A model generated the notes under the pieces. That model was given only the letters and a program-made list of their open reading frames with translations, was not told the DNA's origin and made no database searches. The position numbers and the translations under genes are program-made. From positions 1 to 64,000 of the forward strand of contig CAWIGB010000032.1 in NCBI GenBank assembly GCA_963835375.1: DNA of 64,000 bases. Reading direction: 5' to 3'. Shown here one piece after another: positions 45,217 through 53,004 of the stretch. The stretch comes from Salinisphaera sp963835375 (GTDB taxonomy: Bacteria > Pseudomonadota > Gammaproteobacteria > Nevskiales > Salinisphaeraceae). Every line of letters starts with the position of its first letter. Positions within the stretch are counted from its first letter, which is position 1.

Positions 45217-48054
45217 TCAAGCATGGCGCCCGCTTGCTCCACCCGCGTCAGGGGCATCCTCGAGAAGCTCGCGCAACATATAGGGCAGGATGCCGCCGTG
45301 CCGGTAATAGCCGGCCTCGGCCGGGGTATCGATACGCACGCGGGCCTCGAAATCCCGGGTGTCATCCCCGGGGCCAACGGCTCGGACATGCACCGTAGCG
45401 GCAGGCGAATCGCCGTCAGCCAGGCCGATGATATCGAATGTTTCTTCGCCGGTCAGACCGAGCGATTCCGCGCTCTCGCCATTGACGAATTGCAATGGCA
45501 ACACCCCCATGCCGATCAGGTTGGAGCGATGGATACGTTCATAGGATTCGGCGATCACGACCCGTACGCCAAGCAGAGTCGTGCCTTTGGCGGCCCAATC
45601 ACGCGATGAGCCGGAACCATATTCCTTGCCGGCCAGAATCACGAGCGGCGTGTTGTCGGCAAGATAATGGACTGACGCATCGAAGATGGTGGCCACTGGA
45701 GCCTCGGCCCGTGTGAAATCACGGGTATAACCGCCTTCAGTACCGGGCGCGAGCTGGTTGCGCAGCCGGATGTTGGCAAACGTGCCGCGAATCATGACCT
45801 CGTGATTACCGCGTCGCGAACCGTAGGAGTTGAAGTCCTTGCGCTCGACACCGTGTTCGGCGAGATACTGGCCGGCGGGCGAATCCGGCGCGATTGCGCC
45901 GGCGGGACTGATGTGATCGGTGGTCACCGAATCGCCAAGTTTCGCCAGCACCCGAGCGCCGCGGATATCGGACAGGGGCGCGGGTTCGCGGTTCATGTCG
46001 TCGAAGAACGGCGGTTTGCGCACATAGGTGGATTCCGGCTGCCATTCGAAGGTATTGCCTTCGGCAATGGTCATCCCGCGCCAGCGCTCGTCGCCGGCAT
46101 AGACATCCGAATAGCCCTTCGTGAACATTTCGGCGTGCAGGCTTTCGGTAATGGTGTGCTCAATCTCGGCCGGTGCCGGCCAGATATCGCGCAAATAGAC
46201 CGGCTGGCCGTCGGACCCTGTGCCGAGCGGTTCGCGGGTGAGGTTGACGTGCAGGCTGCCGGCCAGCGCATAGGCGACCACCAGCGGCGGTGAGGCGAGA
46301 AAGTTCATCCGACAATCGGGGTGAATACGACCTTCGAAGTTGCGGTTGCCCGACAGCACCGAACAGACGGTGAGATCGTTGTCGTTGACCGCCGCGCTGA
46401 CCTCGGGGATCAGCGGGCCCGAGTTGCCGATACAGGTCGTGCAACCGTAGCCGACCAGATAAAACCCCAGCTTCTCCAGATACGGCGTCAGCCCGGCGCG
46501 CTCGATGTAATCGGTGACGACCCGTGAGCCCGGGGCCAGCGAGGTCTTGACCCAGGGTTTGCTGACCAACCCTTTCTCGACGGCGTTTTTAGCCAGCAGC
46601 GCCGCACCGATCATCACCGACGGGTTGGAAGTATTGGTACAGGAGGTAATCGCAGCGATCACGACCGAGCCATTGTCGATTTCGTATCGAGTGCCGTTAT
46701 CCAGGGTCACGGTCGCCGGCGTACTTGGCCAGTCGTGTTTATCGCCGCAGTCGCAGGGCGGATGTGGCGCGTCGCCTGCGTGGTCTTGGTCGATCGAGAC
46801 CGGATCGCTGGCCGGAAATGATTCGCCGGAAGCTTCATCCAGGCCGACGTCGATCGCTTCGGCTTGGGTCTCACCGGCGAGCAGAGCGCTGACTGCGTGC
46901 GGAGCGATACGCAGCGGCACCCGGTCGTGCGGGCGCTTCGGACCGGCGATCGAGGGCTCGACATGGCCCAGATCGAGCTCGACGGTCTGCGAGTATTCCG
47001 GCTCGTGCGCCGGGTCGTGCCATAGACCCTGCTCCTTGGCGTAGGCCTCGACCAGGCGGATCTGGTGCTCATCGCGGCCGGTCAGGCGCAGGTACGACAG
47101 GGTCTCGTCGTCGATCGGAAAGATCGCACAGGTCGAGCCGTATTCCGGGCTCATGTTACCGATCGTGGCGCGATTGGCCAACGGCACGTTGGCCACGCCG
47201 GGCCCGTAGAATTCCACGAACTTGCCGACCACGCCCGTCTCACGCAGCATCTCGGCGACCGTGAGCACCAGATCGGTGGCGGTGGTGCCGGGCTGGAGTT
47301 CGCCAGTGAGCTTGAAGCCCACGACCTGGGGCATCAGCAGGCTGATCGGTTGGCCGAGCATGGCGGCCTCGGCCTCGATGCCACCCACGCCCCACCCGAG
47401 TACGCCGAGTCCGTTGACCATGGGCGTGTGCGAATCGGTACCCACCAGCGTATCCGGATAAGCGAGCACGCCGCCGTCGGTTTCGCGGGTAAACACGACG
47501 CGGGCCAGGTATTCCAGATTGACTTGATGACAGATGCCAGTATCCGGGGGCACGACCTTGAAATCGTTGAAGGCTTGCTGACCCCAGCGCAGCAGCTGAT
47601 AGCGCTCGGCGTTACGCTCGAACTCCTTGGCCGCATTGGTCAAAAACGCATCGGGCCGGCCAAAGGCGTCAACGATCACGGAATGATCGATGACCAGCTC
47701 GGTGGGAATCTGCGGATTGATGCGCTGAGCCTGGCCGCCGAAGTCCCCGAACGCATCGCGCATCGCCACCAGATCCACGACGCACGGTACGCCCGTGAAA
47801 TCCTGCATCAGAACCCGGGCCGGCGTGTATTGAATTTCCTGTTCGGAGACGGCCTCCGGCTGCCAGTCCGCCAGCGCCTCGACCTGTTCGGCCGTGACCA
47901 GGCGACCGTCCTCGTTGCGCAGCAGGTTTTCCAGCATCACCTTGAGGCTGTAGGGCAGGCGGTCGGCGCCCTCGATGCGGTCGAGACGATAGACGGTATA
48001 GGTGGTGTCGTCGACCGTAAGCCGGCTGCGCGTGTCAAAACTATTGGAGGTCAT
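45217..48054 (-). CDS. acnA: Aconitate hydratase A
   Basis: 945 residues, intact across 2.8 kb. Interconverts citrate and isocitrate. The [4Fe-4S] cysteines are in ITSCTNTSNPSVMIG and GYGCTTCIGNSG; the C-terminal swivel domain has KEYGSGSSRDWAAKG. About 35-50 residues longer than the usual AcnA because of an insertion around residues 400-460 containing VGLDEASGESFPASDPVSID and CDCGDKH, where other aconitases are shorter. The ATG at 48054 has GGAG upstream. Convergent with sirB2. Confidence 0.95.
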   Translation of the reverse strand: MTSNSFDTRSRLTVDDTTYTVYRLDRIEGADRLPYSLKVMLENLLRNEDGRLVTAEQVEALADWQPEAVSEQEIQYTPARVLMQDFTGVPCVVDLVAMRDAFGDFGGQAQRINPQIPTELVIDHSVIVDAFGRPDAFLTNAAKEFERNAERYQLLRWGQQAFNDFKVVPPDTGICHQVNLEYLARVVFTRETDGGVLAYPDTLVGTDSHTPMVNGLGVLGWGVGGIEAEAAMLGQPISLLMPQVVGFKLTGELQPGTTATDLVLTVAEMLRETGVVGKFVEFYGPGVANVPLANRATIGNMSPEYGSTCAIFPIDDETLSYLRLTGRDEHQIRLVEAYAKEQGLWHDPAHEPEYSQTVELDLGHVEPSIAGPKRPHDRVPLRIAPHAVSALLAGETQAEAIDVGLDEASGESFPASDPVSIDQDHAGDAPHPPCDCGDKHDWPSTPATVTLDNGTRYEIDNGSVVIAAITSCTNTSNPSVMIGAALLAKNAVEKGLVSKPWVKTSLAPGSRVVTDYIERAGLTPYLEKLGFYLVGYGCTTCIGNSGPLIPEVSAAVNDNDLTVCSVLSGNRNFEGRIHPDCRMNFLASPPLVVAYALAGSLHVNLTREPLGTGSDGQPVYLRDIWPAPAEIEHTITESLHAEMFTKGYSDVYAGDERWRGMTIAEGNTFEWQPESTYVRKPPFFDDMNREPAPLSDIRGARVLAKLGDSVTTDHISPAGAIAPDSPAGQYLAEHGVERKDFNSYGSRRGNHEVMIRGTFANIRLRNQLAPGTEGGYTRDFTRAEAPVATIFDASVHYLADNTPLVILAGKEYGSGSSRDWAAKGTTLLGVRVVIAESYERIHRSNLIGMGVLPLQFVNGESAESLGLTGEETFDIIGLADGDSPAATVHVRAVGPGDDTRDFEARVRIDTPAEAGYYRHGGILPYMLRELLEDAPDAGGASGRHA

Positions 48055-48570
48055 GGAATACTCCGGATTACGGCTGCGCGAAAACGTATGGGTCGATGCC
48101 GTGGGCTGCTTTTTATCGGGACGCGCCGTTCCTGAAAGCACGTGTCCAAAGCAGGCCACACCGGATCAACCGAACCGCACCCTGGTCGCCGATGATGAGT
48201 GGCCCGGACAAGGGCCGACGCGCGTCAACTGTTGTCTCGTCCGGCCGCTCATGTGCGTAGCGCTTCGCTACATCGGGATGCGATCGATGATGGATCCGGC
48301 ATAAACCATGGTCGGCTAAACAACCCACCGCATTGCATGAAGCCTTTTCATGTTGTCGCGCGTCGCGCTGGAGGCCGTCAATCGGTCGAAGCAAGACCAG
48401 CGACACGGCAATGCGCTCATGCTTTTTATGGCCGGCTCGACTTCGGGGAACAAGGACTCACACGAAACATCAACAAGCTCAATGATGGACATCGTGACCG
48501 AGCACACGTCGAGAAGCCTTGACACAGATCAAATCACTGGCCGCGACCGTTAGCTGGCGATTGGGTCGCG
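48055..48570. other. Intergenic stretch upstream of acnA, no recognised gene
   Basis: About 515 bases holding the acnA promoter and one FNR-like box near its far end (48519-48532). Open frames on both strands (up to 107 codons) lack recognisable similarity and credible start regions. A small RNA is possible but unsupported. Confidence 0.4.
48519..48532. promoter_or_regulatory. FNR/Dnr-like box without an assigned gene
   Basis: TTGAC-ACAG-ATCAA has one mismatch. It lies 39 bases beyond the 3' end of the DUF3565 gene and 465 bases before acnA, so its target is unclear. Confidence 0.5.
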
Positions 48571-48774
48571 CTATAAATCCTTCGGCGCGCCCTGATCGCA
48601 TTTGACGCAATTCAGCTCGAAACCGAGCATCGACGCCCGGCCGGCCGCGGTCGTCACCCAGGGCCGCTCCACCCAGGGCGGATCGTGGCGTACATGCTGA
48701 CAATGGCCGCAGGCCAGTTCAGCCACCCAGTGCTGTTCTTCGTCGCGGTGGAAACCGGCAATCGGTTGTCGCAT
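48571..48774 (-). CDS. DUF3565 small zinc-ribbon-like protein
   Basis: 67 residues from ATG 48774 (MRQPIAGFHRDEE). Family marks are WVAELACGHCQHVRHDPPW, RPWVTTAAGRASML and the terminal CVKCD. The Cys/His spacing (CGHC, H, CVKC) suggests one metal-binding ribbon. Function unknown. Divergent from the ferredoxin gene across a perfect FNR/Dnr box, so probably anaerobically induced. Confidence 0.88.
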   Translation of the reverse strand: MRQPIAGFHRDEEQHWVAELACGHCQHVRHDPPWVERPWVTTAAGRASMLGFELNCVKCDQGAPKDL

Positions 48775-48851
48775 GACATCGTGTCGCGAGAGGTTGTCTA
48801 CTGAAAGAGCATACGGGGCCACGAGCGACGGCTCCCGGAACCGCATTGGGC

Positions 48852-48865
48852 TTGATGCAGATCAA
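48852..48865. promoter_or_regulatory. Perfect FNR/Dnr box between DUF3565 and ferredoxin
   Basis: TTGAT-GCAG-ATCAA matches all consensus positions, 65 bases (centre) before the ferredoxin start and 84 before DUF3565. Confidence 0.85.
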
Positions 48866-48923
48866 GGCAAATCCGCCGCCGCATCGATAACGTCTGTGGC
48901 GTCAACCGCATGGAGTCGCAATC

Positions 48924-49310
48924 GTGACCCACGTCGTTACAGACAACTGTATTAAGTGTAAATACACTGATTGCGTTGAAGTATGCCCGGTCGACTGCTT
49001 TCACGAAGGGCCCAACTTCCTCGCCATCGACCCGGTGGAATGCATCGACTGCACGCTGTGCGTCGAGGTATGCCCAGCACGCGCTATCTTCGATGAAGAC
49101 GAGTTACCCGAAGATCAGCGTCATTTTTTGGCCATCAATGCCGATCTGGCACAGCGATGGCCGGTGATAGACCACGTCATCGATGCGCCAGCAGATGCGG
49201 ATGACTGGAACGGAATACCCGACAAACTCGAGTATCTGGATCGAGGCGAGCCCGAAAATACACAACCAACCGAGACAGAGCCCCACGGTCCGGCGATAAA
49301 GCAGTCGTGA
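48924..49310 (+). CDS. fdxA: Seven-iron ferredoxin FdxA
   Basis: 128 residues, start GTG 48924 behind TGGAG. The N-terminal cluster region has CIKCKYTDCVEVCPVDCF and the second CIDCTLCVEVCPARAIF, the [3Fe-4S]/[4Fe-4S] pattern of FdxA. The rest (residues 65-128) is an acidic tail, longer than the usual 107-112. FNR-box control suggests electron transfer under low oxygen. Confidence 0.93.
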   Translation: MTHVVTDNCIKCKYTDCVEVCPVDCFHEGPNFLAIDPVECIDCTLCVEVCPARAIFDEDELPEDQRHFLAINADLAQRWPVIDHVIDAPADADDWNGIPDKLEYLDRGEPENTQPTETEPHGPAIKQS

Positions 49311-49412
49311 GTTTTCAGATCGCGACCGGACCTCCTCAACGCACACGGAAGATATAACCGAGAATACGGACCGCCCTCTCGAACAGCCGCAACGACCCGC
49401 TGAGCGGATCGA

Positions 49413-49733
49413 CTAGTCACGATCATCGCGTATCTGAATCACATCTGCGCGAATTCGCACCGGAAATGCGTGAATATTCTCGTAAGCCGGCGGCGCCATC
49501 ACTTGGCCCGTCCGGATATCGAAACGTGCACCGTGGCGTGGGCAGACCGCACAGCCATCTTCCACCCGGCCACTGGCCAGATCGCCGCCGTCATGGGTAC
49601 ATCGGTCCTCGACTGCAAAATATTCGCCCCCGAGGTTGTAGACGGCGATATCTTCATCATCCAAGTCGTAAACCAGACATTCGTTATCGGCAATTTCGCC
49701 GACGCGCCCCACATCAATCCAATGCGATGTCAT
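49413..49733 (-). CDS. Rieske-type [2Fe-2S] protein (NirD/ferredoxin-like)
   Basis: 106 residues from ATG 49733 (MTSHWIDVG). The cluster is bound by CTHDGGDL and CPRHGARFD, the C-x-H ... C-x2-H Rieske pattern. Size and the conserved FDIRTGQVMAPPAYENIHAFPVRI fit soluble Rieske ferredoxins of the NirD/dioxygenase-partner group. No nirB or oxygenase gene is beside it. A perfect FNR/Dnr box is 63 bases upstream. An in-frame ATG at 49769 would add 12 residues but sits closer to that box. Confidence 0.9.
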   Translation of the reverse strand: MTSHWIDVGRVGEIADNECLVYDLDDEDIAVYNLGGEYFAVEDRCTHDGGDLASGRVEDGCAVCPRHGARFDIRTGQVMAPPAYENIHAFPVRIRADVIQIRDDRD

Positions 49734-49795
49734 GCTCTCATCCCGATCGCTGCACGCATGGCAATCCATTAAGCGATCGGATAGCGGTCGACGCC

Positions 49796-49809
49796 TTGAT
49801 ACAGATCAA
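49796..49809. promoter_or_regulatory. Perfect FNR/Dnr box before the Rieske gene
   Basis: TTGAT-ACAG-ATCAA matches all consensus positions; its centre is 69 bases before the Rieske start codon. Confidence 0.85.
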
Positions 49810-49967
49810 GTCGTATCATTACGGTTCGGACGGCTTGCATCGTGCCAGCGCGAGCATCAGCGATCGACGGTCGTCCGACCTATTGCGCCACGCCGCGGCT
49901 TCCGGCTGTATACAGCCGCAACGCCCGCTCGGGCTGAACAGCCACCGCAATTTTGAGCAAGCTGCCG

Positions 49968-50930
49968 TTATAAGGTCGCGCCGCAATCCAGGTCTGCTGC
50001 GCAATCCTTGGCGGTGATCCGGTTTTCGGGTTGCAGAGTGGTATGACTGATTCGGAAGCGTTCTGCCAGCGTCTTCTGCAACTCCAGCAGAATATGGTCC
50101 CATTGTTCCATAGCGTCAATTTCAACATGCGCCGCCAGCGCGCGCTGACTCGACGACAGGCTCCAGATGTGCAGATCGTGGATCGATCGCACACCTTCGA
50201 CCTTGGCCAGGGCCTCCCCTACGCGGACAGCGTCGACCCCTTTGGGCACCCCTTCCATCAACACCCGCACGACCTCGCGCAGCAACGGCAAGGCCGAGAG
50301 CGAGATCAGCACGCAGACGAAGATCGACAACAACGGGTCGATCGGCGTCCAGCCGGTGGCCATGATCACGAAGCCCGCCACCAGCGCCGCCACCGAGCCC
50401 ATCAGGTCACCCAGCACGTGCAGCAGCGCGCCGCGCACGTTCATGGTCTGCTCGCCGCGCAACAGGATGTAGCCGATGATGATATTCACCAACAGCCCGA
50501 TGCCGGCGATGATCATCACCATGCCGCCGACGACGGGCTCCGGCTGGAACAGGCGATGGATCGCGGAGATCGCGATCGCAACCACCACGCCGATCATCAT
50601 CACCGCGTTGACCAGCGCGCCCAGCACTTCTGCCCGCTGCAGGCCGAAGGAATGCGCGTTGGAAGCCGGTCGCCGCGACAGCCAGGCCGCGAAGGCGCCG
50701 ATCGCGAGCGAGGACGTATCGGTGAACATGTGGCCGGCGTCCGACAGCAGCGCCAGCGAGCCGGACAGCCAGCCGCCCACGACCTCGACGATCGCAAAGG
50801 CGAAGGTGAAGCAGAGCGAGAACACCAGGGCCTTGCCGCTGCCGTGATGATGACCACCCAGGCCCCCATGATCATGATCATGATCGTGGCCGTGATGGTT
50901 CTCGTGATCGTGCGTGTGCGCGGTGCTCAT
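49968..50930 (-). CDS. Cation diffusion facilitator (CzcD/ZitB-like zinc exporter)
   Basis: 320 residues. A His/Asp-rich N-terminus (HDHDHDHGGLGGHHH) precedes six membrane segments; the transport site has LLSDAGHMFTDTSSL and HVLGDLMGSVAAL (HxxxD motifs). The C-terminal cytoplasmic domain has SIHDLHIWSLSSSQ and VEIDAMEQWD. Proton-driven efflux of Zn(II), possibly also Co(II) or Cd(II). Co-transcribed with the ArsR-type repressor upstream (ATGA overlap 50927-50930). Confidence 0.94.
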   Translation of the reverse strand: MSTAHTHDHENHHGHDHDHDHGGLGGHHHGSGKALVFSLCFTFAFAIVEVVGGWLSGSLALLSDAGHMFTDTSSLAIGAFAAWLSRRPASNAHSFGLQRAEVLGALVNAVMMIGVVVAIAISAIHRLFQPEPVVGGMVMIIAGIGLLVNIIIGYILLRGEQTMNVRGALLHVLGDLMGSVAALVAGFVIMATGWTPIDPLLSIFVCVLISLSALPLLREVVRVLMEGVPKGVDAVRVGEALAKVEGVRSIHDLHIWSLSSSQRALAAHVEIDAMEQWDHILLELQKTLAERFRISHTTLQPENRITAKDCAADLDCGATL

Positions 50931-51247
50931 CGACCGTCCTCTTCATCGCTGTGCTCGATCATGTCGCGCAGCACACGCTGGACATGATCGTCGGCGGCCA
51001 CATAGAACACCTGCTTGCCGCGTCGCTCGGCGGCCAGAAGACGCGCCGATCGCAGCAGTCGCAGATGATGGCTGGCCAGCGACATCGAGATATCGATCTG
51101 CTCGGCCAGACTGGCCACGCTCTGCGGGCGCTCCAGGCAGGCATAGACCAGCGACAGACGATTCGGCTCGCCCAGCAGGCGGAACATCTCGGCCATGCGG
51201 ATGGCACGGCCGTCGCCGAGCACCGTGATGTCGATGGTTGTGGCCAT
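50927..51247 (-). CDS. ArsR/SmtB-family metal repressor (CzrA-like)
   Basis: 106 residues. Helix-turn-helix: RPQSVASLAEQIDISMSLASHHLRLLRSARLL. The C-terminal helix DDHVQRVLRDMIEHSDEE carries the D-x-H ... H-x-x-E pattern of the alpha-5 zinc site of CzrA/SmtB, with the last His replaced by Glu or an adjacent residue. No alpha-3 CxC arsenic site. First gene of the CDF operon, with a perfect 6-bp dyad just upstream, so zinc-released autorepression is expected. Confidence 0.92.
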   Translation of the reverse strand: MATTIDITVLGDGRAIRMAEMFRLLGEPNRLSLVYACLERPQSVASLAEQIDISMSLASHHLRLLRSARLLAAERRGKQVFYVAADDHVQRVLRDMIEHSDEEDGR

Positions 51248-51256
51248 GCCGACCTC

Positions 51257-51277
51257 TACAATTGAATAAGTATTGTA
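51257..51277. promoter_or_regulatory. ArsR/SmtB-type operator
   Basis: TACAAT-TGAATAAGT-ATTGTA is a perfect 6-bp dyad with a 9-base AT-rich centre, 10 bases before the repressor start codon. Confidence 0.7.
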
Positions 51278-51407
51278 TCGATGCGCTCGACGTTATGGTA
51301 TTGCAGGATCGAATAGCAAACAGCTATCGCTCGAGCAAGCGATTCACAGCAGCATCACGGCCGAGACGAGCGCCGGGTGCGCTCGCCCACCGGAGTTGAG
51401 CGAGCCG

Positions 51408-52856
51408 CTACGACCCGGCCTTCATCTCCCGGAACGCCGAAATAGCAGCATCCAGACGCGCCAGAGTGGCCTCGCGGCCGAGCAGTACGAGCGTGTCGTC
51501 GATCGATGGCGAGACCGGCCCGCCGGTGAGCGCGATACGAATCGGCTGGGCCACCTTGCCCATGCCGACTTCATTGCCCTCGGCCACGCCCTTGACCGCT
51601 TCGCCCAACGCTTCGCCGTCCCATTCATCCAAGCTGGCCAGCGTATCGCGCACCTGCGCGAGTAGATCGGGCGTGGCCGTCTTGATGTGTTTCTTGACCG
51701 CCTTGGGCACGTATTCCTCGGGCGCTTCGAACAGGAACAGACTCTGCTCGGCCATCTCGGCCATGGTCTTGCAGCGCTCCTGCTGCACATCGGCGATCGC
51801 GATCAGGCGAGCCTCATCCACATCTTCGATGCCGTGACGGGCGAGATGCCAGGCCAGTTCGCCGATCAGTTCTTCCGGCTCGGCGGCCTTCATATGCTCC
51901 TGGTTCACCCAGAGCAGCTTCTCCGGGTCGAAGGTCGAGGCGCCGCCCTGGACATTGGCGATATCGAAGTGCGTGATCATCTCGTCGCGGGTGAAGATTT
52001 CCTGATCGCCGTGCGCCCAGCCGAGCCGTACCAGATAGTTGAGCAGCGCTTCCGGCAAAAAACCCTGTTCTCGGTAGCGCATCACGCCGACCGCGCCGTG
52101 GCGCTTGGACAGGCGCTTGCCGTCCGGGCCGAGAATCATCGGCACGTGAGCATAGTACGGCAGCTCGCTGTGGCCGCCGATATGGCTGTCCACCAGCGCC
52201 TTGAAGATATTGATCTGGCGCGGCGTGTTGTTGACGTGGTCGTCGCCCCGGATGACATGGGTGATGCCCATGTCCATATCGTCCACCACCACGCAGAAGT
52301 TGTAGGTCGGCGTGCCGTCGGCGCGCGCGATGATCAGGTCGTCCAGTTCGGTGTTGGCGATGGTGATCTCGCCCTTCACCAGATCGGGAATGACCGTGAC
52401 GCCCTCCAAAGGCGTGGCGAAGCGGATCACCGGATCGACGCCGGCTGGCGGCTCGGGCAGCGTCTTGCCCGGCATCGGCCGCCAGGTGCCGTCGTATTTC
52501 GGCTTTTCGCCGCGGGCACGCGCAGCCTCGCGCATGGCCTCGACCTCTTCCGCGCTCGAATAGCAACGGTAGGCCCAGCCTGCGGCCAATAGCTGCTCGA
52601 TCACCTCGGCGTAGCGGTCGAAGCGCTGCGTCTGATAATAGATCTCGCCGTCATGCGCGAGATCGAGCCAGGCCATGGCATCGAGAATCGCCTGCACGGC
52701 TTCGTCGGTGGAGCGTTCGCGATCGGTGTCCTCGATGCGCAGCACGAAACGGCCGTTGTTCTGGCGGGCATGCAGCCAGGAATAGAGCGCCGTGCGTGCG
52801 CCGCCGATATGCAGATAACCGGTGGGGCTGGGGGCGAAACGGGTGACGACGGACAT
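51408..52856 (-). CDS. gltX: Glutamyl-tRNA synthetase
   Basis: 482 residues from ATG 52856 (MSVVTRFAPSPTGYLHIGG, the HIGH-type motif). The second class I motif is KRLSKRHGAVGV. Other blocks: FVLRIEDTDRERST, GTPTYNFCVVVDD and THVIRGDDHVNNTPRQ. Intact. Charges tRNA-Glu. An upstream in-frame extension to 52949 reads poorly and overlaps the repeat end at 52897, so it was rejected. Confidence 0.96.
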   Translation of the reverse strand: MSVVTRFAPSPTGYLHIGGARTALYSWLHARQNNGRFVLRIEDTDRERSTDEAVQAILDAMAWLDLAHDGEIYYQTQRFDRYAEVIEQLLAAGWAYRCYSSAEEVEAMREAARARGEKPKYDGTWRPMPGKTLPEPPAGVDPVIRFATPLEGVTVIPDLVKGEITIANTELDDLIIARADGTPTYNFCVVVDDMDMGITHVIRGDDHVNNTPRQINIFKALVDSHIGGHSELPYYAHVPMILGPDGKRLSKRHGAVGVMRYREQGFLPEALLNYLVRLGWAHGDQEIFTRDEMITHFDIANVQGGASTFDPEKLLWVNQEHMKAAEPEELIGELAWHLARHGIEDVDEARLIAIADVQQERCKTMAEMAEQSLFLFEAPEEYVPKAVKKHIKTATPDLLAQVRDTLASLDEWDGEALGEAVKGVAEGNEVGMGKVAQPIRIALTGGPVSPSIDDTLVLLGREATLARLDAAISAFREMKAGS

Positions 52857-52896
52857 AGGACTTGCAACCGATACGAGCGCGTAATCCGCCATTTTA

Positions 52897-52921
52897 GAGC
52901 CTGTTGCGGTTTCATACGAGT
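52897..52921. repeat. Solo terminal repeat of the MITE-like family
   Basis: GAGCCTGTTGCGGTTTCATA and the following CGAG match the left end of the 27758-28041 element at most positions and are also preceded by TA. No partner end is seen downstream. Confidence 0.55.
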
Positions 52922-53004
52922 CCGGGTTGGCGTCGCAGAATCGCCCCATGCAGGGCGAAAGCGGGCGGTTCGGCGATGCCGATGACCTACCGGGAGATCG
53001 TGCC

